A stretch of 64,000 bases of DNA from Cupriavidus basilensis (lineage in GTDB: Bacteria > Pseudomonadota > Gammaproteobacteria > Burkholderiales > Burkholderiaceae), in NCBI RefSeq assembly GCF_000832305.1, contig NZ_CP010536.1, positions 3,224,001 to 3,288,000 of the forward strand. Direction: 5' to 3'. The notes below the pieces were generated by a model. It worked only from the letters and a program-made list of their open reading frames with translations, was not told the origin of the DNA and searched no databases. Shown here piece after piece: positions 26,909-36,061 of this stretch. Within the stretch, counting starts at the first letter, position 1, and each line of letters starts with the position of its first letter. A program made the translations under genes and the position numbers.

Positions 26909-27685
26909 TTATCTGGCGGCAGCCGCCACGCCATGTGCATGGCCATGGCCATGCGCTTCGTGCACGCCATTGGTGATGAAGAAGATGGCGCAGATCCCGG
27001 TGGCGACGAGCACGACCTGGATGATCGATTCGCGCCAGCGCGGCTTGCGCTGCATCTGCGGCATCAGGTCGCTTACGGCGATATAGACGAAGCTGCTTGA
27101 AGCAATCACCAGCACGTAGGGAATCCAGCCGCTCATCTGGTCGAGCAGGTAATACCCCACGACGCCGCCGGCGATGGCCGCCAGGCTGGACAGCAGGTTA
27201 AAGGCAAAGGCACGCGCCTTCGAGAACCCGGCATTGAGCAGCACGATGAAATCGCCCACCTCCTGCGGGATCTCGTGCGCGGCGATGGCCAGCGCGGTAA
27301 CCAGGCCAATATGCGGATCCGCCAGGAAGGCCGCGGCGATCACGATGCCGTCGGCGAAATTGTGGAAGGTATCCCCCACCAGGATGGTCATGCCGCTACG
27401 GCCAGCCTCCTCTCGGTCATGGCCGTGGTGATGGTGGTGCCCATCGCCCTCGTGATGATGCGAGTGGCGCAGCAGCGCAACTTTCTCCAGCAGGAAGAAG
27501 CCGAGCAGGCCGGCCAGCAAGGTGCCGAACAAGGCACGCGGATCAGCGCCGGACTCGAACGCCTCGGGCAGGGAATGCAGCAGCGCCGTGGCCAGCAGCA
27601 CCCCCACCGAGAAACTCACCATGCGCTCGACCACGCGGGAAGCCACGGTCAGCGACAACAGCGCCGCGCCAAAGATACTGCCCAC
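26909..27685 (-). CDS. ZIP-family divalent metal transporter; 5' end unclear
   Basis: The product has the ZIP fold: a His-rich cytoplasmic loop (HSHHHEGDGHHHHHGH), TM4 with DTFHNFADGIVIAAAF, TM5 with AIAAHEIPQEVGDF, and a His-rich tail. These His/Asp/Glu residues form the zinc/iron site. From the first usable start (GTG 27685) it is 258 residues, but the frame continues upstream for 17 more codons (IIDSTLVYILLAATISG), supplying the front of TM1, with AGGAG just ahead of two ATC codons at 27736 and 27733 and no ATG, GTG or TTG. The true start may therefore be a rare AUC, or a base change has removed an ATG. It is convergent with the sulfurtransferase gene; a GC-rich hairpin (26882-26901) lies between. 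Confidence 0.85.
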   Translation of the reverse strand: MGSIFGAALLSLTVASRVVERMVSFSVGVLLATALLHSLPEAFESGADPRALFGTLLAGLLGFFLLEKVALLRHSHHHEGDGHHHHHGHDREEAGRSGMTILVGDTFHNFADGIVIAAAFLADPHIGLVTALAIAAHEIPQEVGDFIVLLNAGFSKARAFAFNLLSSLAAIAGGVVGYYLLDQMSGWIPYVLVIASSSFVYIAVSDLMPQMQRKPRWRESIIQVVLVATGICAIFFITNGVHEAHGHGHAHGVAAAAR

Positions 27686-27859
27686 CCCCGAGATGGTGGC
27701 GGCAAGCAGGATGTAGACAAGCGTGGAATCGATGATGGGCTCCTGGGATCGGCATTCCGCTCTTGGAGAGCAGCATCGACCTCAAACGCAACACTGTTGC
27801 AAGAAACGAAGCCCGCATTGTACGTAGATTGCAGCTGGTTTTGCAAATCCCGCGGCACA

Positions 27860-27888
27860 AGCCGTGCCCGGCGGCGCCGGGCACGGCT
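27860..27888 (-). terminator. GC-rich hairpin between dienelactone hydrolase and ZIP genes
   Basis: A perfect 12-bp stem (AGCCGTGCCCGG with CCGGGCACGGCT, loop CGGCG) starts 29 bases after the hydrolase stop codon. It has no T run, so it may be a weak terminator or an mRNA-stabilising hairpin. Confidence 0.45.
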
Positions 27889-27916
27889 GCAAACGTGCGC
27901 TAGGGCGGGCCGCGCC

Positions 27917-28789
27917 TCAAACCCCGTGCTGCTTGAACCACGCCAGGCAGCGCTGCCAGCCGTCCTTGGCATCGGCTTCCCGGTAACTCGGACGGTAGTC
28001 CGCGTTGAAGGCATGGCCGGATTCCGGGTAGACCACGAAGGTGGAAGCCTTGGCAAAGGGGTCGCCCGATACCGCCAGCGCTGCCTTCATCTTCTCGACC
28101 TGCTCCTGCGTGATGCCGGTGTCCTTGCCGCCATACAGGCCTAGCACCGGCACCTTGAGCTGGCCGGCCAGGTCAATCGGGTTGCGTGGCTTGATCGGGG
28201 TTGGCTCGCCCACCAGCTGGCCATACCAGGCCACGCCGGCCTTGATCTGCTGGCTATGCGCGGCGTACAGCCAGGTAATGCGCCCGCCCCAGCAAAAACC
28301 GGTGATGGCGAGCCGGCTGGTATCGCCGCCGTTGCCCTTGGCCCAAGCCACGGCAGCATCGAGATCGCCCATCACCTGCTCGTCGGGCACCTTGGAAATG
28401 AGCTTCGCCTGCAGCTCCTGGATGGTGCCGAAGCTGCTCGGGTCGCCCTGGCGCGCGAACAGCTCCGGCGCGATGGCGAGATAGCCCAGCTTGGCAAAGC
28501 GCCGGCAGATGTCGGCAATGTGCTCATGCACGCCGAAGATCTCGCTCACCACCAGCACCACCGGCAGGTTGGTCTTGCCTTCCGGCTGGGCGCGGTACGC
28601 CGGCATGTTGAAGCCGCCCGAGGGAATCGTCACCTCGCCGGCGGCAAGGCCTGCGAAATCGGTCTTGATGGCCTGTGCCATCACGGGCAAGGCTGCTGCG
28701 GCAAAAGCCGAACCCAGCGCCGTCTTGACGAAGGCGCGGCGGTCAAAGGACTGGCTGGGTACGAGGCTTTCAACTTCTGGCTTCAGCAT
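27917..28789 (-). CDS. Dienelactone hydrolase family protein, Tat-type signal
   Basis: The 290-residue product starts at 28789 behind GGAGACCGC. Residues 14-41 look like a twin-arginine signal (SFDRRAFVKTALGSAFAAAALPVMAQA), so the enzyme is likely exported folded. The alpha/beta-hydrolase domain has the dienelactone-hydrolase catalytic triad: Cys166 in GFCWGGR, Asp223 in GGKD and His259 in ESGHAF. Relatives open lactones such as dienelactone in chlorocatechol breakdown, but no catechol genes are adjacent, and the exported form suggests another ester or lactone. It is separated from the NDH-2-like gene by 159 bases. Confidence 0.92.
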   Translation of the reverse strand: MLKPEVESLVPSQSFDRRAFVKTALGSAFAAAALPVMAQAIKTDFAGLAAGEVTIPSGGFNMPAYRAQPEGKTNLPVVLVVSEIFGVHEHIADICRRFAKLGYLAIAPELFARQGDPSSFGTIQELQAKLISKVPDEQVMGDLDAAVAWAKGNGGDTSRLAITGFCWGGRITWLYAAHSQQIKAGVAWYGQLVGEPTPIKPRNPIDLAGQLKVPVLGLYGGKDTGITQEQVEKMKAALAVSGDPFAKASTFVVYPESGHAFNADYRPSYREADAKDGWQRCLAWFKQHGV

Positions 28790-28948
28790 GCGGTCTCCTG
28801 TCTGGCATGGATGGCGAATCTGGATGGACAGCGCACGGGGTGGCACCGCCGCCGTGGCGAGATCCGATTCTAAGCAAACATGGAGTTCAGCGCACGCAGC
28901 CGGCAAGCGGGGCGATTCGCAGTCCGATTCGCCCCGCACCGGCCCGTG

Positions 28949-30277
28949 TCAGTGCAGCTTGACGCGCGGGCTGGTCTTGCTGCGCAGCCAGTGGGTCACG
29001 GTATCCAGCCCCATGCCCACGGCGCCGTGCAACGCCATGACGTGCATGCGGTACAGGGAGCTGTACATCACGCGCGCCATCAACCCTTCGATAAACATGG
29101 AACCGCCGATCAGGCCGCCCATCAGGCTGCCGACCGCGCTGAAATGCCCCAGCGACACCAGCGAGCCCAGGTCCTTGAACCCGAACGACGGCAGCGGCTT
29201 GCCGGCCAGGCGCGCGCGCAGCGCGCCGTAGAGGAACGTGGCCTGCTGGTGCGCGGCCTGGGCCCGCGGCGGCACCGCGCCCTGCTTCTCGGGCCAGGGG
29301 CAGCTGGCGCAGTCGCCAAAGGCAAAGATATCGGGATCGGCCTCGCTTTGCAGCGTGGGCTTGACGATGATCTGGCCCATGCGGCTGACCGGCAGGCCAA
29401 GGGTGGACAGCACCGCCGGCGCGGTAATGCCGGCGGCCCACACCGTCAGGTCGGCGTCGATGCGCTTGCCGCTGGCGGTCAGCACCGCGTCCTCGGTGAC
29501 TTCGGTCACGCGCTCGGCGGTGAGCACTTCGATATCGAGCTTGTGCAGCAGCTTGGTGGTTTCGGTGGCCACGCGCTCGGACAGCGCGGGCAGGATGCGC
29601 GGGCCGGCCTCGACCACGTGGATGCGCACATCGCGGCGCGGATCGAGCTGATGCAGCCCGTAAGCGCTGAGCACGTGCGCGGTATTACGCAACTCGGCAG
29701 AGAGCTCGACACCGGTGGCGCCGGCACCGATGATGGCAACGTCCACGCGCGGGCGGCCGTCCTCGCCGATGCGCCCGCGCCCGTTCTGGGCGCGCACGCA
29801 GGCCGAGATCAGCTTGCGGCGGAAGCGCTCCGCCTGGTCCACGGTGTCGAGCGCGATGGCGTTCTCGGCAGCGCCGGGCACGCCGAAGAAATGCGTGACG
29901 CAGCCAATCGCCAGCACCAGCGTGTCATAGGAAAGATCGCGGGCGGGCAAGAGCTCCGTGCCGTCGAGGTCGACACAGGCCGCCACCGAGATGGTCTTGC
30001 GGCCCCGGTCGATGCCGGTCAGCTCGCCTTGCTGGAATTCGAAGTGATGCCAGCGGGCCTGTGCCACGTATTCGAGTTGATGGGTGTGGGGATCCATGCT
30101 GCCGGCGGCAACTTCATGCAGCAGCGGTTTCCAGATATGCGTGGGGGAGCGGTCCACCAGTACCACCTGCGCGGCCCCGCCCTTGCCGAGCTTGTCGCCC
30201 AGCCGCGTGACCAGCTCGAGCCCGCCTGCTCCTCCTCCGACTACGATGATGCGATGCGCCCTTCCCTCTGTGCTCAT
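28949..30277 (-). CDS. NAD(P)/FAD-dependent oxidoreductase, type II NADH dehydrogenase-like
   Basis: The 442-residue product has an N-terminal FAD motif (RIIVVGGGAGGLELVTRLG), a second NADH-binding motif (VDVAIIGAGATGVELSAELR), PDIFAFGDCASCPWPE near the FAD-binding C-terminal part, and a C-terminal membrane-associating region with hydrophobic helices (GSLMGGLIGGSMFIEGL). This is the layout of NDH-2, which passes electrons from NADH to quinone without pumping protons. Length and order match. Conserved motifs for distinguishing sulfide-quinone reductases (two redox cysteines) are not evident, so NDH-2 is the best reading. Confidence 0.92.
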   Translation of the reverse strand: MSTEGRAHRIIVVGGGAGGLELVTRLGDKLGKGGAAQVVLVDRSPTHIWKPLLHEVAAGSMDPHTHQLEYVAQARWHHFEFQQGELTGIDRGRKTISVAACVDLDGTELLPARDLSYDTLVLAIGCVTHFFGVPGAAENAIALDTVDQAERFRRKLISACVRAQNGRGRIGEDGRPRVDVAIIGAGATGVELSAELRNTAHVLSAYGLHQLDPRRDVRIHVVEAGPRILPALSERVATETTKLLHKLDIEVLTAERVTEVTEDAVLTASGKRIDADLTVWAAGITAPAVLSTLGLPVSRMGQIIVKPTLQSEADPDIFAFGDCASCPWPEKQGAVPPRAQAAHQQATFLYGALRARLAGKPLPSFGFKDLGSLVSLGHFSAVGSLMGGLIGGSMFIEGLMARVMYSSLYRMHVMALHGAVGMGLDTVTHWLRSKTSPRVKLH

Positions 30278-30476
30278 GATCTACCCAGTGTCGTCGATAT
30301 TCTTTTGCGGGGCCTGACGCAAGCCAGTGACCTCGGCGTTTCATCAGTCTGCTGCACAGCAGCACAACTGGCAAGACGCCATTCACCGATTCAGCGGTCG
30401 CTTCAATCGAAACCAGGATGCAGGAATACCGGGACGGGTGCAATCCCGGGGCGGCCCCGAAAGCCGTCCCGCGAGC

Positions 30477-33290
30477 TTAGTGCGCCTCCTCCCAGTTGCT
30501 GCCGCTGCCAACCTCGGCCACCAGCGGCACACGCAGTTCAGCCACGTTGCACATCAGTTCCGGCAGCTTCACCTTGACCCGTTCCAGCTCGGCCTGCGGG
30601 ACTTCCAGCACGAGTTCATCGTGCACCTGCATGACCTGGCGCGTGCCCAGGCCGTCGCGTTCCAGCCAGTCCTGCACCGCGATCATCGACAGCTTGATCA
30701 GGTCGGCGGCCGTGCCCTGCATCGGCGCGTTGATGGCGGCGCGCTCGGCGCCCTGGCGGCGCGGGCCATTGCCGCCATTGATATCCGGCAGCCACAGGCG
30801 GCGGCCGAACACGGTCTCGACGAAGCCCTGCTCGCGCGCGGTCTGGCGCGTTTCTTCCATGTACCGCGCCACACCGGGATAGCGCATGAAATAGCGGTCG
30901 ATGTAGTGCTTGGCAGCCTCGCGCTCGATGCCGAGGTTGCCGGCCAGGCCGAAAGCGCTCATGCCGTAGATCAGGCCGAAGTTGATGACCTTGGCATAGC
31001 GGCGCTGCTCGCTGCTGACGGCATCCGGCGCCACGCCGAAGATCTCCGCGGCGGTGGCGCGGTGCACGTCCTCGCCCTCGGCGAAGGAGCGCATCAGGTT
31101 CTCGTCGCCAGAGATATGGGCCATGATGCGCAACTCGATCTGCGAGTAGTCGGCCGACACGATCACGTTGCCCGGCCCGGCGATAAAGGCCTCGCGGATG
31201 CGCCGCCCTTCCTCGGTGCGCACCGGGATGTTCTGCAGGTTGGGCTCGGTGGAAGCCAGCCGGCCGGTCACCGCGGTGGTCTGCCCGTAGCTGGTATGCA
31301 CGCGGCCGGTGGCCGGGTTGACCATCTTGGGCAGCTTGTCGGTGTAGGTGGACTTGAGCTTGGCCAGGCCGCGGTAGTCCAGCAGCAGCTTGGGCAGCGG
31401 GTAATCCTCGGCCAGCTTCTGCAACACCTCTTCGTCAGTGGACGGCGCGCCGCTGGCGGTCTTCTTGACCACCGGCAGCTTCATCTGGCCGAACAGGATC
31501 TCGCCGATCTGCTTGGGCGAGCCCAGGTTGAACGGCTGGCCCGCAGCCTCGTACGCGGCCTGCTCCAGCGTCAGCATGCGCTGGCCGAGCTGCGTGCTTT
31601 GCGCGCCCAGGCGCTCGGCGTCGATCAGCACGCCGTTGCGCTCGATCTTCTGCAGCACCACCGAGACCGGCATCTCGATCTTCTCGTAGACGTAATGCAC
31701 CCCCGGCAACGCCTCGACCTGCGGGTACATGTTGCGATGCAGGCGCAGCGTGACGTCGGCATCCTCGGCCGCGTACTCCGTGGCGCGCGCGATGTCGATC
31801 TGGTCAAAGCCGATCTGGCTCGCGCCCTTGCCGCACACTTCCTCGTAGCTGATGGTCTTCAGGCCGAGCAGGCGCTCGGCCAGGCTGTCCATGCCATGAT
31901 TGCGGTGGGACGCCAGCACGTAGCTCTGCAGCATGGTGTCGTGCACGATGCCGCGCAGGCTGACGCCGTGATTGGCAAAGACATGGGAATCGTACTTCAG
32001 GTTCTGGCCGACCTTGCCGCGCGACGGGTCTTCGAGCCAGGCGCGCATGCGCGCCAGCACGGCCTCGCGCGTGAGCTGGCCATAGGCTTCCAGGCCCACG
32101 ACATCCGGGCCGCGGTGCGCCACCGGGATATAGCAGGCTTCGCCCGGCTCGATCGACAGCGAGATGCCGACCAGCTGGGCCTGCAGCGGCTCCAGCGAGG
32201 TGGTCTCGGTATCGATGGACACCAGCGGCGCGGTTTCGATGCGCCGCATCCAGGCCTCCAGCGCCGCCTCGGTGGCCACGGTTTCGTAGCGGATCTGGGC
32301 CGGGGCCGGGGCGCTGTCGAACAGGCCGCCCTGGGCCGGACCCGCGTCGGCTCCCGCCGCGGCACCGCCGGCCGCGGGCGGCGCCGCGCTTGCGCGTGCC
32401 TGGGCGCGCGGGTTGGGCAGGCTTTCGCCGGTGGCCTCGCGCAGCCAGGTCTTGAAGCCATAGCGCGCAAAGAAGTCAATCAGCTTGTCCTTGTCCTCGC
32501 TGCCACCCTCGAGCCGGTGGAAGTCGGCCAACGAACTCGTCAGGTCGCAATCGGTCTTGACCGTCACCAGCTCGCGCGCCTTGGGCAGCCACGCCAGCGT
32601 GTTGCGCAGGTTCTCGCCCACCACGCCCTTGATGCCGGGGGCATTGGCCATGACATCGTCGAGCGTGCCGTACTCGGTCAGCCATTTGACCGCGGTCTTG
32701 GGGCCCACCTTGGGCACGCCGGGCACGTTGTCCACGGCGTCGCCAATCAGCGAGAGATAGTCGACGATGCGCGCCGGCGGCACGCCGAACTTGGCGGCCA
32801 CGCCGGGCGGGTCGAGGATTTCGCCGCTCATGGTGTTGACCAGCGTGACATGGCCGTCGACCAGCTGCGCCAGGTCCTTGTCACCCGTGGAGACCACCGT
32901 GCGCATGCCTTCGGCGGTGGCCCGGCGCGCCAGCGTGCCGATCACGTCGTCCGCCTCCACGCCTTCCACCACCACGATGGGCCAGCCCAGCGCACGCACC
33001 GCTTCGTGGATCGGCTCGATCTGCTTGGCCAGGTCCTCGGGCATCGACGGGCGATGCTCCTTGTAGGCCGGGTACAGGTCGTCGCGGAAGGTCTTACCCT
33101 TGGCGTCGAACACGCAGGCGCTATACTCTGCCGGGAAATCGCTGCGCAGCTTGCGCAGCATATTGATCATGCCGTAGATTGCCCCTGTGGGCAGGCCCTC
33201 TGCGTTCCTCAGGTCCGGCAGAGCGTGATACGCACGATACAGATAGCTCGACCCATCGACGAGCAAGAGTGTTTTTGGACTATCCGACAT
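30477..33290 (-). CDS. polA: DNA polymerase I
   Basis: The 937-residue product (MSDSPKTLLLVDGSSYLYRAYHALP) has an N-terminal 5'-3' exonuclease (GVEADDVIGTLARRA; GDAVDNVPGVPKVGPKTA), a proofreading domain with an intact DxE motif (SIDTETTSLEP), and the polymerase palm (ADYSQIELRIMAHISGD; RRYAKVINFGLIYGMSAFGLA; MQVHDELVLEVP). It fills gaps after repair and removes Okazaki primers. A Ala/Pro-rich linker lies between exonuclease domains. The start is at 33290; an in-frame ATG at 33296 adds MG. The first codon abuts the divergent LOG-family gene. Confidence 0.97.
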   Translation of the reverse strand: MSDSPKTLLLVDGSSYLYRAYHALPDLRNAEGLPTGAIYGMINMLRKLRSDFPAEYSACVFDAKGKTFRDDLYPAYKEHRPSMPEDLAKQIEPIHEAVRALGWPIVVVEGVEADDVIGTLARRATAEGMRTVVSTGDKDLAQLVDGHVTLVNTMSGEILDPPGVAAKFGVPPARIVDYLSLIGDAVDNVPGVPKVGPKTAVKWLTEYGTLDDVMANAPGIKGVVGENLRNTLAWLPKARELVTVKTDCDLTSSLADFHRLEGGSEDKDKLIDFFARYGFKTWLREATGESLPNPRAQARASAAPPAAGGAAAGADAGPAQGGLFDSAPAPAQIRYETVATEAALEAWMRRIETAPLVSIDTETTSLEPLQAQLVGISLSIEPGEACYIPVAHRGPDVVGLEAYGQLTREAVLARMRAWLEDPSRGKVGQNLKYDSHVFANHGVSLRGIVHDTMLQSYVLASHRNHGMDSLAERLLGLKTISYEEVCGKGASQIGFDQIDIARATEYAAEDADVTLRLHRNMYPQVEALPGVHYVYEKIEMPVSVVLQKIERNGVLIDAERLGAQSTQLGQRMLTLEQAAYEAAGQPFNLGSPKQIGEILFGQMKLPVVKKTASGAPSTDEEVLQKLAEDYPLPKLLLDYRGLAKLKSTYTDKLPKMVNPATGRVHTSYGQTTAVTGRLASTEPNLQNIPVRTEEGRRIREAFIAGPGNVIVSADYSQIELRIMAHISGDENLMRSFAEGEDVHRATAAEIFGVAPDAVSSEQRRYAKVINFGLIYGMSAFGLAGNLGIEREAAKHYIDRYFMRYPGVARYMEETRQTAREQGFVETVFGRRLWLPDINGGNGPRRQGAERAAINAPMQGTAADLIKLSMIAVQDWLERDGLGTRQVMQVHDELVLEVPQAELERVKVKLPELMCNVAELRVPLVAEVGSGSNWEEAH

Positions 33291-33294
33291 TCCC

Positions 33295-34233
33295 ATGGAC
33301 TCAAAATTGACTGGTGCCGCCGCAGGCGGTGCGAACGCCGCCCCCCCTTCCGACGCAGCCGGCGCCGATAATCCGGCGGCGGCCCTCAAGCAGGCCGCGC
33401 AAGGCGGTATTACCACCGCGGCCGATATGGACGTGAACGTGACGGTCGGCGCCGCTGCCGATGGCCCGGGAGATACGTCTCCCGCCGCCGGCATCCGCGC
33501 CAACCCACGCAAGATGATTCCCAGCCTGCGTGCGCTGGCCGACGAAGACCGCGCGACAGCAAAGAAGGCGCGCGCTTCGTGGCAAATGTTCACGATTATG
33601 GCAGAGTTCATCGAGGCGACCGAGTACCTTTCCGAGATCCGCCCGGCGGTTTCGATCTACGGCAGCGCGCGCCTGCGCGAGGATTCGCCTTACTACCAGC
33701 GCACCATCGAGATCGCCCGCCTGTTCTCCGACGCTGGCTTCGCGGTGATCTCGGGCGGCGGCCCTGGCATCATGGAGGCAGCCAACAAGGGCGCCCACGC
33801 GGGCAAGTCGGCCAGCGTGGGCCTGAACATCGAGCTTCCGCACGAGCAGCAAGGCAATCCCTACCAGGACATCGCCATGCGCTTTCGCCACTTCTTCACG
33901 CGCAAGGTCACCTTCGTCAAGAATTCGGACGCCTTTATCGTGATGCCGGGCGGTTTCGGCACGCTGGATGAGCTGGCCGAAGTGCTGACGCTGGTGCAGA
34001 CCGGCAAGTCCCGCGCCGTGCCGGTGGTGCTGTTCGGCAGCCGCTTCTGGAAGGGCCTGCTTGACTGGTTCCGCTTCACGCTGCTGCCGATGGGCCTGAT
34101 CGCCGAGCACGACCTCGACCTGATGAAGATCGTGGACGAGCCGCACGAAGTGCTCGAAGCGGTGTATGAGTACTACGAGCAGCGCGGCGGCGACAACCCG
34201 ATTCCTCCCAAGGAAGAGATGTTCTACCTGTAA
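33295..34233 (+). CDS. LOG-family protein (putative cytokinin riboside 5'-monophosphate phosphoribohydrolase, TIGR00730)
   Basis: The conserved domain starts about residue 90 (PAVSIYGSARLREDSPYY) and contains the LOG signatures GGGPGIMEAANKGAHAGKSASVG and PGGFGTLDELAEVLTLVQTG, which form the nucleotide site. LOG enzymes hydrolyse nucleoside 5'-monophosphates at the N-glycosidic bond. The 312-residue form has an Ala/Gly/Asp-rich N-terminal 75 residues of low complexity; an ATG at 33427 would drop the first 44. No good ribosome-binding site favours either start. It is head-to-head with polA, the two start codons almost touching. Confidence 0.88.
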   Translation: MDSKLTGAAAGGANAAPPSDAAGADNPAAALKQAAQGGITTAADMDVNVTVGAAADGPGDTSPAAGIRANPRKMIPSLRALADEDRATAKKARASWQMFTIMAEFIEATEYLSEIRPAVSIYGSARLREDSPYYQRTIEIARLFSDAGFAVISGGGPGIMEAANKGAHAGKSASVGLNIELPHEQQGNPYQDIAMRFRHFFTRKVTFVKNSDAFIVMPGGFGTLDELAEVLTLVQTGKSRAVPVVLFGSRFWKGLLDWFRFTLLPMGLIAEHDLDLMKIVDEPHEVLEAVYEYYEQRGGDNPIPPKEEMFYL

Positions 34234-34332
34234 GCCAGGCAGGACAAGCCCGCCAGGCGGCTTCCGGGCGCGCCGCCCGCCCCGCAAAGGTGCCCGTCGG
34301 GTCACCGCGGGGGGCCCGGCGCGGGCAGGAAT

Positions 34333-34341
34333 TGCTAGAAT
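34333..34341 (+). promoter_or_regulatory. Candidate extended -10 element before the DUF2782 gene
   Basis: TGCTAGAAT is an extended -10 (TGn plus TAGAAT, 5 of 6 to consensus) about 100 bases upstream of the DUF2782-type start. No clear -35 was found, as is common for extended -10 promoters. A GC-rich hairpin (AGCCCGGC-gcc-GCCGGGCT) lies downstream in the leader. Confidence 0.35.
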
Positions 34342-34439
34342 GGAAGCCTGACACACTGCCAAAGCCCGGCGCCGCCGGGCTGCAGCGCCATTTGTGGCGC
34401 AGCATGCCCCCGGCCTGCTGCACCGCGCAGGAGCCTTCA

Positions 34440-34874
34440 ATGACCTCCCCCTCACTCCTGGCCACCGCCCGCGCGCAAGCGCCGGAGCCGCTTGGAGCCC
34501 CCCGTCCGGCCGCCCTGCGCGCGCTGGCTTTTGCGGCATTGGTGGCGCTTGGCGCCCCGGCCGCGGTGATGGCGCAGCCGGCCGAGCAGGCAGGCGGCGC
34601 GCTGACCCAGCAAGAGCTGAACCAGATCAATGACCGGCCGATCACCTCGCCGGCCAAGACCCAGCTGAACCAGCCGCGCGAACCGAGCTTCCAGCTCAAT
34701 GAGCGGGATGGCACCCAGATCCGGGAATACAAGAACAAAGGCCAGGCCACCGATATCGAGGTCAAGTCCGGCATGGGCACCAAATACCAGATGAGCAAGC
34801 CGGAAGACAGCTCGCCAAAGATCCGGGACCACGACACGAACCGCGTACCATCGGTCAAAGTGCTGCAATTCTGA
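34440..34874 (+). CDS. DUF2782-type exported protein
   Basis: The 144-residue product (start 34440, AGGAG 6 bases upstream) has a signal peptide (about 22-46, ALAFAALVALGAPAAVMAQ) and a C-terminal core with DGTQIREYKNKGQATDIEVKSGMG...YQM, which fits the short DUF2782 family of small periplasmic proteins. In several gamma- and beta-proteobacteria this gene lies between polA and thrB; it does so here too, with a LOG gene interposed. The function is not known. It is 198 bases ahead of thrB. Confidence 0.8.
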   Translation: MTSPSLLATARAQAPEPLGAPRPAALRALAFAALVALGAPAAVMAQPAEQAGGALTQQELNQINDRPITSPAKTQLNQPREPSFQLNERDGTQIREYKNKGQATDIEVKSGMGTKYQMSKPEDSSPKIRDHDTNRVPSVKVLQF

Positions 34875-35072
34875 GCATCGGCGTGCCGGGTTTTAGCACC
34901 CCGGCTCCCGGGTCCTGGGTTTCGCTTTCTGCTTCTCGTTTTCTGTTTTCCGATTTCACACGACCCCGCCAGATGATCACGGCGGGGCCGCGCCGGCGCT
35001 TCCGGCATCCATGCCGCGAAAGCCAAGCTCTGCTTGCGCCCGCCACCATCCGTTTCGATTCACACAAAGAGT

Positions 35073-36056
35073 ATGGCCGTATTCACCACGGTCTCGCCGG
35101 ACGAGATCGCCAGTTGGCTCCTTGATTACAACCTGGGCGAAATGCGCGACTTGCGCGGCATTGCCTCGGGCATCGAGAACAGCAATTTCTTCCTGACCAT
35201 GGAGCAGGACGGCGTCACGCGCGAGTACGTGCTGACCATCTTCGAGCGCCTGACGTTCGAGCAACTGCCGTACTACCTGCACCTGATGGCCCACCTGGCC
35301 GCGCACGACATCCGCGTGCCGGCGCCCATCCCGGGCCGCGACGGCGAGATCCTGCGGGCGCTCAAGGGCAAGCCGGCGACCATCGTCACGCGCCTGCCGG
35401 GCGGCTCGCAGCTGGCGCCAGGCGTGGGGCAGTGCGCGCAAGTCGGCGACATGCTCGCCCGCATGCACCTTGCCGGCCAGAGCTATCCGCGCCAGCAGCC
35501 CAATCTGCGCAGCCTGCCGTGGTGGCAGCAAACAGAAGGCGAGATCCTGCCCTTCCTGGATGCCGGCCAGCAAGCGTTGTTGCGCGAGGAACTGGCCCAC
35601 CAGACCGCTTTCTTCGGCGGCGCGGACTACGCGGCGCTGCCCGGCGGCCCTTGCCATTGCGACCTGTTCCGTGACAACGCGCTGTTCGAGGACGGCCCCG
35701 CCGGGCAGGAGAAACTGGGCGGCTTCTTCGATTTCTACTTCGCCGGCAACGACAAGTGGCTGTTCGACCTGGCCGTCACCGTCAACGACTGGTGCATCGA
35801 CCTGGCCAGCGGCGCGCTCGACGCCGACCGTGGCCAGGCCTTGCTGCGGGCTTATCATGCCGTGAGGCCGCTGGGCCCCATCGAGGCGCGGCACTGGCGC
35901 GACATGCTGCGCGCCGGCGCACTGCGCTTCTGGATTTCCCGCCTGTGGGACTTCTACCTGCCACGCGAGGCCGACATGCTGCAACCGCATGACCCGACCC
36001 ACTTTGAACGCATCCTGCGCCGGCGCATCGAAGCTGCCGCGCTGCCCTGGACCTGA
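35073..36056 (+). CDS. thrB: Homoserine kinase (aminoglycoside-phosphotransferase-like, ThrB type)
   Basis: The 327-residue product starts at 35073 (AAAGAGT just upstream). It belongs to the APH-fold homoserine kinases, not the GHMP type of E. coli: it shows the phosphate-binding [10 protein letters not shown], the catalytic loop HCDLFRDN and the metal loop [11 protein letters not shown]. It phosphorylates L-homoserine on the way to threonine. It is followed after 5 bases by a BPSS1780-type membrane protein, so the two are co-transcribed. Confidence 0.95.
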   Translation: MAVFTTVSPDEIASWLLDYNLGEMRDLRGIASGIENSNFFLTMEQDGVTREYVLTIFERLTFEQLPYYLHLMAHLAAHDIRVPAPIPGRDGEILRALKGKPATIVTRLPGGSQLAPGVGQCAQVGDMLARMHLAGQSYPRQQPNLRSLPWWQQTEGEILPFLDAGQQALLREELAHQTAFFGGADYAALPGGPCHCDLFRDNALFEDGPAGQEKLGGFFDFYFAGNDKWLFDLAVTVNDWCIDLASGALDADRGQALLRAYHAVRPLGPIEARHWRDMLRAGALRFWISRLWDFYLPREADMLQPHDPTHFERILRRRIEAAALPWT

Positions 36057-36061
36057 CCGTC

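Noticed and set aside
30420..30475. GC-rich nested hairpin just after the polA stop codon considered as a terminator
   Set aside because: GGGACGG/CCGTCCC arms pair, but there is no T tract; evidence is too weak.
30327..33371. Plus-strand open frame of about 1010 codons opposite polA
   Set aside because: polA motifs are complete on the minus strand and the opposite frame has typical shadow composition.
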